From NCBI RefSeq assembly GCF_032854445.1, contig NC_088302.1, forward strand, positions 15,311,338 through 15,375,337: a DNA stretch of 64,000 nt. The letters are read 5' to 3'. Origin of the DNA: Liolophura sinensis. Lineage: Eukaryota > Mollusca > Polyplacophora > Chitonida > Chitonidae. Made by a program: the position numbers and the translations under genes. Below, one piece after another: positions 60,901 to 64,000 of the stretch. How positions within the stretch are numbered: the first letter of the stretch is position 1; every line of letters begins with the position of its first letter. The notes beneath the pieces were generated by a model. It made no database searches, was not told where the DNA came from, and saw only the letters and a program-made list of their open reading frames with translations.

Positions 60901-63630
60901 ATGAACTTGTCCGAAAATAAATCCAAATGACATAACTCCGGGGCGTTATTGCTGGAGGTTCGTTGATGTCTACCCAGTGTCTGTTTGAATAGATGGACGT
61001 TCAGCGGCCTGGGATTAAATAACTCGAAAGGGATAGTTGTTCTAGAGAACAGCACGATTGTTGATCAAGAACGCTTCGCCATGACTTGGGTTTCGCGAAC
61101 TACAGCTCAGGTCAATATTTACAGACCTTAAATAATCTCGTGTGATCCTATTACTTGTCTGCTTTATCGATCTCACAGTCCGTGGTTCGGATTAAAAGTG
61201 TCTCTGGTTACAAAAGTCACGTCGCTCTCTTCTATTGCCGGTCGTGAGAAGGCGCCATTGCTGCCGAAAAGGGCAAATCCTGCAATCAGAACAGACCCAC
61301 GAGTAGACCGGCGACTGGCCCAAGGGAAGTAATTATCCGTCAAATGCCACAAACCAATCCCAACTATAACAATAATTCAACCAGCCAGACTTACAATATA
61401 ATTGGGAATACTTTGTTTTCCTAGAGAAATTAAACCTCAGACGTGTCTAAAGCCTACAAAAGCCTCTGACCATATGGTTTGGTGGGGTGAAGTAGACGCC
61501 AGTCGGGACAGCCAACAGCTAGATCGTTATTCGAAAAGCCCAGGATAAGATCTACCTGGCCTTATGCTGACTTCAAGCTTCGCCAATTTTAGAATTCCCT
61601 CATACGAAAAGAGCCTATGATTAACCGAAACTTAAGCAATGTATGTCCCGTCGAGTTTACCCATTTCTGAATACTTTATGACTCCTTAAAGAGTTAAAGT
61701 GCAACAGAAAGGTTTGTACACTTACCATTTATGAATTGGTAAGTAGCATAAAACTAGCATTACAATATGCATTCATCTTTCTCCACTTTTCGCTTTCTGG
61801 AATCGACCACCGTAGGTACTATGTTTGAAAATTTGAACTTTGCTGAGAACAAAACCTTGTGCATTCTACACAACAGATTGTTGTGAATATTAATGGACTC
61901 TATGTACTTTGTTAAGAACAGACCGTTGTCAGTGGTTTGTCACTTTGTACTCCATTTAGAACAGACTAGCTTGTAAGAACTTGCTGCTAAAATATCATTA
62001 TTGGAACTTAGACGTCAGTTTGTATATTGTTGATAACACAGTTTTGTGAGTAGGCATCGGTATTTTATTCACCTTAGAACGCACGATTTGAGTGAGTGAG
62101 TGAGTGGTTGGGGTTTAACGTCGTACTCAACAATTTTTCAGTCATGTGACGACGACGCACGATTTGAAACACGTGGTATTATGCTTCATATAAACTATAA
62201 TTTAACAGTTATGTTACTGGTTACAATGTAATGAGGCTTATTAAAATACAATATTCAGAAACAATGTATCACATCCTACATTTATTATTAATATTAGTCC
62301 TTATAACTGGACAAGATTTCATATCTTAATAGTATTACTCGGAAGAAGCCTCTACACGAACATCACGTTTCAACAGATAGTCACGGCTTTTTATTTTGGA
62401 ACATTCCTTCTCTTTTTGCCAGACGTACTTGCTGGAGCTACGGACCACCGTATCGGGGCTCTTGGAGACGGGAGGGAAAATGTTTAAACTTCTCAAGCCT
62501 ATAGATCACAGGCTGATAGACTTCAATCTTCTGTCGGTGAAGGCGAAAAACAGTCTCATAGAGTCGCTGAAGTTCAAAACGCTGGAGCGAATAGTGGAGG
62601 ACCTGAACGAGAACGTGGAAGAACAGTTGTCTACCCTGAATGACCTCCAGACGGAACTGGATGATTACCACAGGGGCTCCAGGCTAAATGGCAAATTTTA
62701 CTTGTAGGTTTTGTACTAGATGTTTTCTTGCGTATCATTTAAAATTTTAAAATGTGTTTGAATTGAAATGTCGATGGGTTTATATCAGTATTCTTGTTCC
62801 GGGACAGTGTGTCAGGACAGGTGTTTTTGGCATAGCTCTCCAGTAGAAGAGCATTTAGAATACCATGTTGAGGTAATTTCATAATGCGATCGAAACCCTG
62901 CAGTAAAAGGACGTTAAATAGAATAAACGGATAATTTACACAAATTACATATTTTTTCTGATATAGCTTCATTTTTAGCCTTACACAAACGAACTCTCTT
63001 TGAGTTTGAGGGAGGCCTTTCGTTATTATGAAAGTATGATTTATTTCAGACCAACATATAGCTGCTAACCATATATTTAAAAACATTGAAGAACTGTGAA
63101 TTGGAATTTTCCTTGCTGTAAAGCATACTTGCTTATTAGAGAAAATAGGGGATGTAGAATTGTGTAAAAGTGGGTGACAACTACACACATTCAGCTAATT
63201 TGAATATCCAGTTTATTAGTGACAGCGAGATATATAATGAAAAAATAGACATTCAAAGAAGTTTTAGCTTATCAGTCTATAATGTATCAGTCAGAAGTTT
63301 GAATGCAAATTTCGAAATTCACCTCATTCGAACTCACTTGCATATAATGCAAAATGTCTAAACAGTAATGACGCTTTTCATGATTTGAAAACATGGAACA
63401 TGGAAATCAGCAGTTTTATGAAAAATAATGCCTTCCAGAACGTTGAAAATTTATTAGGATTGTAAATCTGTCAATTTGCTTAGCTTAAGATAACGATAGT
63501 AAAGCCACTGATCCTGCAACCTTGTATTGTTTACCTAGGAACAACTTCCTGCAACTGGAGGTTTACTTCCCAGAATTGGCGGAGACTATTATCACGCATG
63601 AAGAAACATACGGACTGATAGCTCTGGCAT
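6330..63630 (+). CDS. DEG/ENaC/ASIC-family sodium channel subunit with giant extracellular insert (multi-exon, 3' incomplete)
   Basis: This is the gene as a whole. It has ten coding exons, and all nine junctions agree in phase (2, 2, 2, 1, 0, 1, 1, 0, 2). The chain beginning with exon A gives 1000 codons plus one base. Visible family marks are TM1 (residues ~200-221), the post-TM1 motif FPAVTIC (243-249), CxxxGxxC-type extracellular cysteines, a GLSLLL-type strand, an RCKC pair (446-449) and CPPRC (489-493). The pre-TM2 stretch LEVYF...ETY (976-994) is also present. DEG/ENaC subunits are trimeric, amiloride-type cation channels of the plasma membrane gated by acid, peptides or mechanical force; the ligand cannot be told here. 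The odd feature is ~460 extra residues (~510-969). TM2 and the G-x-S filter lie beyond the window. Which subfamily (FaNaC, ASIC-like, degenerin) remains open. Confidence 0.9.
9541..9572. repeat. Short direct repeat
   Basis: ACTTATGGTGGCAC occurs twice in direct succession. Confidence 0.8.
10559..10769 (+). repeat. SINE family 1, nearly full body
   Basis: It starts inside the tRNA-like head at the B-box region (GAGTTCAAGTCCAGC) and runs through the body (GGTTTCCACCCACCATAATG) to ATTCTTGAGTACGGCG and an AAAT-rich tail. The A-box part is missing. Confidence 0.85.
11848..12098. repeat. Two-copy tandem duplication
   Basis: CAACGTTGATATGTAGGTAC starts at 11848 and again at 11985. Both copies contain TTGTATAAGGGCTAAAT and end CATAGGCATTCTCTTAAGAC. 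The first copy has ~23 extra bases, so the lengths are about 137 and 114. Confidence 0.9.
12139..12385 (-). repeat. Full-length tRNA-derived SINE (family 1) with target-site duplication
   Basis: On the minus strand the head carries an A-box-like TGGCCCAGGCGG and a B-box-like GAGTTCAAATCC, so it derives from a tRNA and would be an RNA polymerase III unit. The body and tail match the other family-1 copies. The element is flanked by an exact 8-bp direct repeat GATTAGCT at 12131-12138 and 12386-12393, the mark of target-primed insertion. At about 247 bp it is the reference copy in this window. Confidence 0.88.
13582..14195. repeat. 34-bp minisatellite, about 18 copies
   Basis: The unit is CCCGGTACAGACTGTCCCAG followed by AACTTGCTGTAAAT (34 bp), checked by successive CCC starts at 13620 and 13654. 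Copies vary (GATACAG, CGGCAGGGAC, CCTACTG). Open frames across it are by-products of the repeat. Confidence 0.95.
14498..14556. repeat. Short 15-bp tandem repeat
   Basis: About four imperfect copies of CAAACATCTCCAATA between the minisatellite and the satellite array. Confidence 0.7.
14735..17195. repeat. Satellite array: 71-bp monomer, alternating dimers, 856-bp higher-order repeat
   Basis: The monomer runs TGACACATAGATAGATTAAG, then ATGTGTAAATATACACACAG, GCTTTGGTGCCACTGATGAG and CGTGGGCGGTA. Two monomer types alternate (ATAGATAGATTAAG with CACTGATGAG; ATAAATAGTTCAAT with CACTTATCAG), giving ~143-bp dimers. The edges are more diverged than the middle. The segment ~15390-16180 recurs at ~16246-17036 (shift 856), sharing rare variants such as ATAAACAGAGG and CACATCAATAG. 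The long minus-strand open frames here follow from the repeat and are not genes. Confidence 0.95.
17683..17735 (-). repeat. SINE family 1 tail fragment
   Basis: The + strand reads AACGCAGTATTCAAGAATTT and then ACTTGTGTCATGATGGGCA, the reverse complement of the diverged SINE tail. It lies inside a 127-codon minus-strand open frame, which is a reason not to trust that frame. Confidence 0.6.
19441..19620. repeat. Three-copy tandem repeat, ~60 bp
   Basis: Each copy carries ATTGTTCGTTATACGAG (or a variant), then AAGTTTCATGCAGATTTTGC and TACAACTCTAAA. The spacing is 59-60 bp. Confidence 0.92.
21004..21098 (+). repeat. SINE family 1, 3' end, young-looking
   Basis: It matches the consensus tail almost perfectly: ACCATAATGCTGGCCGCCG, TATAAGTGAAATATTCTTGA, GTACGGCGTAAAACACCAAT and (AAAT)n. 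5'-truncated. Confidence 0.88.
23375..23970 (+). CDS. Alternative first exon B: second cytoplasmic N-terminus, ending at a GC donor
   Basis: From the ATG at 23375 (G at -3 and +4) the exon has 198 codons plus two bases, the same length as exon A. The start of the protein is Ser/Thr/Arg-rich. Residues ~130-148 (ALAELQEEMQKLRQTL) look like a coiled coil, and residues 172-199 are the pre-TM1 segment. SGFHRLWFI aligns with the family's LHGLAHI type segment: His184 is kept and the Gly is Arg185. No GT donor works in the needed phase near the homology end, but AAA|GCAAGT matches the GC-AG donor consensus exactly and is phase 2. It gives Lys199 followed by the TM1 exon, with the His-to-Trp spacing of ASIC1. 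Reading on through the intron adds 17 residues to a stop (TGA at 24020). Use as an alternative promoter/first exon, like ASIC1a/1b, is inference. Confidence 0.7.
23971..23976 (+). promoter_or_regulatory. GC-type 5' splice site (GCAAGT) of first exon B
   Basis: The sequence AAA|GCAAGT follows exon B at the end of its homology to the pre-TM1 region. GC-AG introns are a known minor class whose donors keep a strong match to the rest of the consensus, as here. The phase (2) equals that of exon A's GT donor, so both can join the TM1 exon. Inferred from sequence only. Confidence 0.6.
26638..26715 (-). repeat. SINE head fragment (tRNA-like)
   Basis: The minus strand reads GTGTTCAAATCCAACTCATG, the B-box segment of family 1, with diverged sequence upstream. 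No tail is present. Confidence 0.5.
31807..31829. other. Perfect 9-bp inverted repeat (hairpin)
   Basis: GGCCAATTT, a five-base spacer CTGGA, then AAATTGGCC. An isolated perfect stem; function unknown. Confidence 0.5.
32903..33060 (+). repeat. SINE family 2, diverged
   Basis: It shares GTTCATTGAAGACC and CACCAATATG with the copy at 42490, and ends GGCGTTAAACAACAATCAAA followed by (AAAT)n. It lies just before the TM1 exon. Confidence 0.6.
33177..33344 (+). CDS. DEG/ENaC exon 2: first transmembrane segment and FPAVTIC motif
   Basis: The acceptor is a pyrimidine tract ending TTTTTTCAG at 33176 and the donor is TTCAG|GTAAGC at 33345, phase 2 on both sides, 168 bp. The exon encodes residues 199-255. 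TM1 is CLWIFLFTCCLGALCFQL and is followed by WDRV. Past a short linker comes the hallmark FPAVTICSLNMFR, close to the family's FPAVTLCNLNxFR at the start of the extracellular domain. This is the most diagnostic exon of the gene. Reading past the donor meets TAA at once (AGG TAA), so failure to splice truncates the protein just after TM1. The last ~25 bases of this exon and the start of the intron are repeated several times downstream (33.37-33.75 kb). Confidence 0.93.
33320..33750 (+). repeat. Decayed tandem array built from the exon 2 / intron 2 junction
   Basis: The unit is the last ~25 bases of exon 2 (ATATGCAGCTTAAACATG, TTCAG) plus the first intron bases (GTAAGCTGTTTAATGTACTG). Besides the real donor at 33345, GT follows TTCAG or TTCAA at 33399, 33437, 33544, 33598 and 33728, and further copies have lost it. 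Two of the spacings are 54 bp, and one is ~107 (two units). Three copies still read TTCAG|GTAAG or close. Confidence 0.85.
33755..34726. mobile_element. MITE-like element with TTAA/TTGA flanks
   Basis: The left end is TTAA followed by AGTGAACATAAAGTCAGCCA. The right end is GACAGACTTTATGTTCACT followed by TTGA. The ends are inverted repeats over ~20 bases. TTAA target sites are typical of piggyBac-type transposons. The element is 972 bp without a transposase frame, so non-autonomous. The right TTAA has one mismatch. Confidence 0.7.
34796..34903 (+). repeat. SINE family 1 tail, diverged, abutting a MITE
   Basis: It carries GCCGGTGGTTTTTGCCGAGC, CCGGTTTCCTCC, CGTATAAGTC and CTTCTTGAGTC. It ends at the TTAA where the element at 34908 starts, so that element may have inserted into the SINE. 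Confidence 0.6.
34908..35478. mobile_element. MITE-like element with perfect TTAA duplication
   Basis: TTAA (34904-34907) then AGGAGAAGAACACTTTAAA; the right end reads TTTAAATTTTCTTCTCCT, then TTAA (35479-35482). It is 571 bp with inverted ends of ~18-20 bases (one gap or mismatch region). No transposase is seen. PiggyBac-like by target site only. Confidence 0.8.
35505..35560 (+). repeat. Stray copy of the exon 2 end
   Basis: TTCCAGTCGTCACAATATAC, then AGTTAAATAAGTTCAG, resembles the exon 2 end TTTCCAGCCGTCACAATATG. It lies just past the MITE at 34908-35478 and reaches further into the exon than the array copies do. No usable donor remains (TTCAGTTGAAGG). Confidence 0.55.
36240..36480. repeat. 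AACACAA/TTGTGTT inverted-repeat-rich tract
   Basis: Repeated opposed motifs: AACACAACAACTTGTGTTG, ACATGTGTTAAAT, AACACAGGC, CCTTGTGTTAATTC, GAACACAAGTTTGTGTTC. Probably the remains of an inverted-repeat element; its ends are not defined. Confidence 0.45.
40888..41090 (+). repeat. SINE family 1 with tRNA-like head, 3' end lost
   Basis: The head aligns with the full copy (GTCAAGTGGTTACAGTACT, then GAGTTCAAGTCCAGCTCATG). The body reaches CTGGCCGCCGTC and then stops without the usual tail. Confidence 0.75.
41409..41492 (-). repeat. SINE family 1 tail fragment
   Basis: The + strand reads TTTTACGCCGTACTTATGAA, then CAGCATTATGATGGGAAGAA, the reverse complement of the family-1 tail. Confidence 0.7.
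41735..41836 (+). repeat. SINE family 1 tail fragment, diverged
   Basis: It contains GTATAAATGAAATATGCTTG, then AGTTTGGTTTTAAGTCC and an AAAT-rich end. Confidence 0.5.
42235..42402 (+). CDS. DEG/ENaC exon 3: early extracellular (finger-region) segment
   Basis: The acceptor is TTTAATTTTTTCAG|A and the donor AAAG|GTAGGT, phase 2 on both sides. At 168 bp it is the same length as exon 2. It encodes residues 255-311: the lysine-containing LTKIVKL just after FPAVTIC, then a polar helix-rich stretch with DTNWTDKQLSRIPSLNTS. Sequons NWT (278) and NTS (291) fit an extracellular location. In DEG/ENaC proteins this part is the variable finger region, so conservation with known members is weak. Placement depends on phase and on the flanking exons. 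The frame is open across the whole exon. Confidence 0.85.
42490..42680 (+). repeat. SINE family 2
   Basis: It shares GTTCGTTGAAGACGA and CCACCAATATG with the copy at 32903, and a CTTGCCAAATCTCAGTGGTT body and GAGTATAAGTGAAGACC end related to the tails of both families. Confidence 0.55.
44518..44662 (+). repeat. SINE family 1 tail followed by (CA)11
   Basis: CCTCCTACCATAATCCTGGC, then AAATATTCTTGAATGCGGCG, marks the SINE to ~44620. A (CA)11 microsatellite occupies 44641-44662. Confidence 0.7.
48592..48707 (+). CDS. DEG/ENaC exon 4: CxWxGxxC ... NFTEIITDYGLCFVF segment
   Basis: The acceptor is ATACTATTTCAG|C and the donor GGCAG|GTAAGA; it enters in phase 2 and leaves in phase 1, 116 bp. The residues (311-350) include SCSWYGKECG, a sequon NFT (323) and then EIITDYGLCFVF. 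This matches the family pattern C-x-F/W-x-G-x-x-C, followed by NF and then T-x-x-G-x-C-Y/F-x-F, one of the best-conserved blocks of the ASC domain. Cys312, Cys319 and Cys334 would take part in the conserved disulfides. Such blocks are diagnostic, so this exon confirms the family independently of TM1. Confidence 0.93.
48708..53261 (+). other. Intron 4 (4.6 kb)
   Basis: No SINE copy is recognised. 49.8-51.8 kb is less AT-rich, with several unsupported open frames on both strands. A short imperfect tandem (GATGAAGGGGG, two copies) lies at 50802-50845. Confidence 0.55.
53262..53443 (+). CDS. DEG/ENaC exon 5: palm beta-strand block (GLSLLLNVEHYEY)
   Basis: The acceptor is TTTGTTTCAG|GG and the donor GTTACG|GTGAGC; it enters in phase 1 and leaves in phase 0, 182 bp. 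Residues 350-410 read GQNAGLSLLLNVEHYEY, then SSVGVRVSVHEPGVLPEVEAKG, then VPVGSFTTLMIQKVT. This is the classic family order: N-x-G-L followed by strands, an aromatic Y, V-G-x-x-V-x-V-H, P at the turn, G-x-x-V-x-x-G and a strand. It forms the palm and beta-ball core of the extracellular domain. If the donor is missed, the frame stays open for 41 more codons before a stop, so intron retention would truncate the protein. Confidence 0.93.
54039..54177 (+). CDS. DEG/ENaC exon 6: cysteine-rich segment (NC...SIC...ARCKC)
   Basis: The acceptor is TCAACAACAG|GA (a weak pyrimidine tract) and the donor GAGAAA|GTAAGT; it enters in phase 0 and leaves in phase 1, 139 bp. Residues 411-457 contain ANCQPRGDKPYNRSICLADYEEDMVKARCKC, with cysteines at 421, 434, 447 and 449. 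The spacing fits the thumb-domain cysteines of the family, where a C-x-C pair follows a Y-x-x-x-x-C segment. NRS (430) is a possible glycosylation site. The exon sits only 595 bp after exon 5, the second-shortest intron seen here. Confidence 0.88.
54515..54770 (+). repeat. Complete tRNA-derived SINE, family 2
   Basis: The head has TAGCTAAGTCGG, a perfect A-box (TRGCNNAGYNGG), and about 50 bases on GGCTCGAATCC, a good B-box. A body with AAGTAATTGGCGATGGGC and CTGGTTTACTCC follows, then GGCGTCGTATAACC and a tail of AAAC/AAAT repeats. The head differs from family 1 while the tail resembles it, so the two may share a 3' module. Confidence 0.8.
54912..55554. mobile_element. MITE-like element with perfect TTAA duplication
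   Basis: TTAA (54908-54911) then AGGGACACAAAGCCGAAAG; the right end reads CGTCGGCGGTATGTCCCT, then TTAA (55555-55558). It is 643 bp with imperfect inverted ends (AGGGACA exact, then GCCGA matched at a small offset). Non-coding. Located in intron 6. Confidence 0.75.
56648..56735 (+). repeat. SINE family 1 tail
   Basis: CACCATAATGCTCGCCGCC, then GTATAAGTGAAATATTCTTG and GGTATGGCGTAAAAC; the end is diverged. Confidence 0.75.
57134..57196 (+). CDS. DEG/ENaC exon 7: short 63-bp exon with paired cysteines
   Basis: The acceptor is TTTTAATTCTACAG|AA and the donor GTGAAGG|GTAAGC; phase 1 on both sides, 63 bp. Residues 457-478 read RRDFKVCDAKDYFKCIVTVKG, with Cys464 and Cys472. In the ASC fold a C...C pair of this spacing lies in the thumb, just before the CxxxC that ends it. 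The exon is very small and would be lost by most predictors. Support comes from phase agreement on both sides, good splice signals and fit to the family order. Skipping it would keep the frame, since 63 is divisible by three. Confidence 0.8.
57507..58702 (+). CDS. DEG/ENaC exon 8: CPPRC block plus most of a giant knuckle-region insert
   Basis: The acceptor is TTTACTTTACAG|CC and the donor GCAGAG|GTAAGT; it enters in phase 1 and leaves in phase 0. At 1196 bp it is by far the largest internal exon. Residues 478-508 are family-like: TTCPPRCDFTDYDITLSEAGLP, matching C-x-x-x-C ... Y-x-x-x-L-S ... P. After that about 367 residues have no counterpart in the family. They are mostly helical in character, rich in L/I/V heptads and charged residues (for example IEDIQKLQF, LVRQHEDW, LKKIDQELSGFF, LSNLQSAILTLNQTL). 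Only one further cysteine is present. There are eight N-x-S/T sequons, as expected outside the cell. I see no stop, no low-complexity repeat and no domain I can name. Confidence 0.92.
58703..62422 (+). other. Intron 8 (3.7 kb), dividing the giant insert
   Basis: A phase-0 intron inside the extra domain. A mollusc-type GTGAGTGAGTGAGTG repeat lies at 62088-62165. I see nothing else recognisable between 58.7 and 62.0 kb on either strand. Confidence 0.6.
62088..62165. repeat. GTGAGTGAGTGAGTG dispersed repeat
   Basis: GAGTGAGTGAGTGAGTGG, then GGGGTTTAACGTCGTACTCA and CAGTCATGTGACGACGACG. I recall this block from mollusc genomes; the rest of any element is not evident. Confidence 0.55.
62423..62703 (+). 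CDS. DEG/ENaC exon 9: end of the giant insert (coiled-coil-like)
   Basis: The acceptor is TCTTTTTGCCAG|AC and the donor TTACTT|GTAGGT; it enters in phase 0 and leaves in phase 2, 281 bp. Residues 877-970 continue the insert. There are regular hydrophobic positions (LLELRTTVSGLLE, LIDFNLLSVKAKNSLIESL) and a strong heptad-like run (LERIVEDLNENVEEQLSTL then NDLQTELDDYH). The donor is chosen because the frame hits TAG within it and because its phase fits exon 10 exactly. If the donor is not used the protein ends one codon later. This helix may pack against those of exon 8, which is inference. Confidence 0.82.
62704..63538 (+). other. Intron 9 (0.8 kb)
   Basis: AT-rich, with no repeat or exon recognised. 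Open frames here on both strands are unsupported. Confidence 0.6.
63539..63630 (+). CDS. DEG/ENaC exon 10: strand leading into TM2
   Basis: The acceptor is TTGTTTACCTAG|GA and the donor TGGCAT|GTAAGT; it enters in phase 2 and leaves in phase 1, 92 bp. The residues read NNFLQLEVYFPELAETI and then ITHEETYGLIALA. This matches the family segment N-x-L-x-L-x-V-Y-F-x-x-L ... I-x-Q-x-x-x-Y that precedes the Gly-Gly/TM2 region. It shows that after the long insert the protein returns to the standard channel fold. The next exon, which should encode the GG motif, TM2 and the G-x-S filter, is not inside the window. Confidence 0.88.
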
Positions 63631-63719
63631 GTAAGTATATAGAAGATGTAGTTACCACTGCCTCCATTGCTGAGATGATCGAGTCATACTTTACTATTTG
63701 TGTAGACTGATAATTGGGT

Positions 63720-63872
63720 AGCAAGCAAGATCAGGTCGTTTTCTCCTGTGTACCTACGTTTTCTCCCAACCAATATATTTGATCGCTTCGTATAAGTTAA
63801 ATAAGGTGGAGAACATCACTGAAATAAAACAACAAATAAAAAAGTCAATAAACAAATAAACAAATAAATAAA
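63720..63872 (+). repeat. SINE-like tail, diverged
   Basis: CTACGTTTTCTCCCAACCA, then TCGTATAAGTTAAATAAGG and a long AAAT/AAAC-rich end. Relation to families 1 and 2 is by tail only. Confidence 0.5.
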
Positions 63873-64000
63873 TTGGTTTTGGAGAGTGAAAAACGAAACT
63901 TCAAGTAGAGATTTTCTTTTGAATTTCTTTATCAATGTCCATCAGCTTCATAACGAAATACTATTATTTCTGCATCGTCATTGAGTTTCTTTCGTGCTTG

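Overview
The window is nuclear DNA of an invertebrate animal, most likely a marine lophotrochozoan and probably a mollusc such as a bivalve. There are no dense ORFs. Coding exons are small, widely spaced, bounded by GT/AG signals and in matching phase. The spaces between them carry many copies of tRNA-derived SINEs ending in (AAAT)n, with a tail I associate with mollusc and brachiopod genomes. The lineage call rests on that memory and is not proven.

One gene explains all the coding sequence I can support. It lies on the + strand and runs from about 6.3 kb off the right edge. It encodes a DEG/ENaC/ASIC-superfamily sodium channel subunit. I could chain ten exons in which every splice junction agrees in phase: 6330-6925 (first exon A) or 23375-23970 (first exon B), then 33177-33344, 42235-42402, 48592-48707, 53262-53443, 54039-54177, 57134-57196, 57507-58702, 62423-62703 and 63539-63630. 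With exon A the open product is 1000 residues and still incomplete, because the second transmembrane segment and selectivity filter lie past position 64000. Ordinary family members are about 500-700 residues in total. The extra length is a roughly 460-residue, glycosylation-rich, coiled-coil-like insert (residues ~510-969). It sits where ASIC channels have only the short knuckle helices.

Layout. 1-6.3 kb: upstream sequence with three SINE fragments. 6.3-6.9 kb: first exon A. 6.9-33.2 kb: a 26 kb intron holding SINEs, a tandem duplication (11.85-12.1 kb), a 34-bp minisatellite (13.6-14.2 kb), a 71-bp satellite with an 856-bp higher-order repeat (14.7-17.2 kb), a 60-bp triplicate (19.4 kb) and alternative first exon B (23.4-24.0 kb). 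Exon B uses a GC donor. 33.2-33.3 kb: TM1 exon, followed directly by an array of about eight decayed copies of its own 5' splice site. 33.75-35.5 kb: two TTAA-flanked MITE-like elements. 35.5-53 kb: large introns with exons 3 and 4 and more SINE copies. 53-58.7 kb: exons 5-8, a third TTAA MITE and a complete second-family SINE. 58.7-64 kb: exons 9 and 10 and intron sequence.

How it would work: the two first exons give different cytoplasmic N-termini on one channel body. TM1 and the cysteine-rich extracellular domain follow, and the giant insert would protrude from the knuckle. I see no second protein-coding gene, no RNA gene and no CRISPR. Conclusions are from reading only; nothing was aligned or searched.
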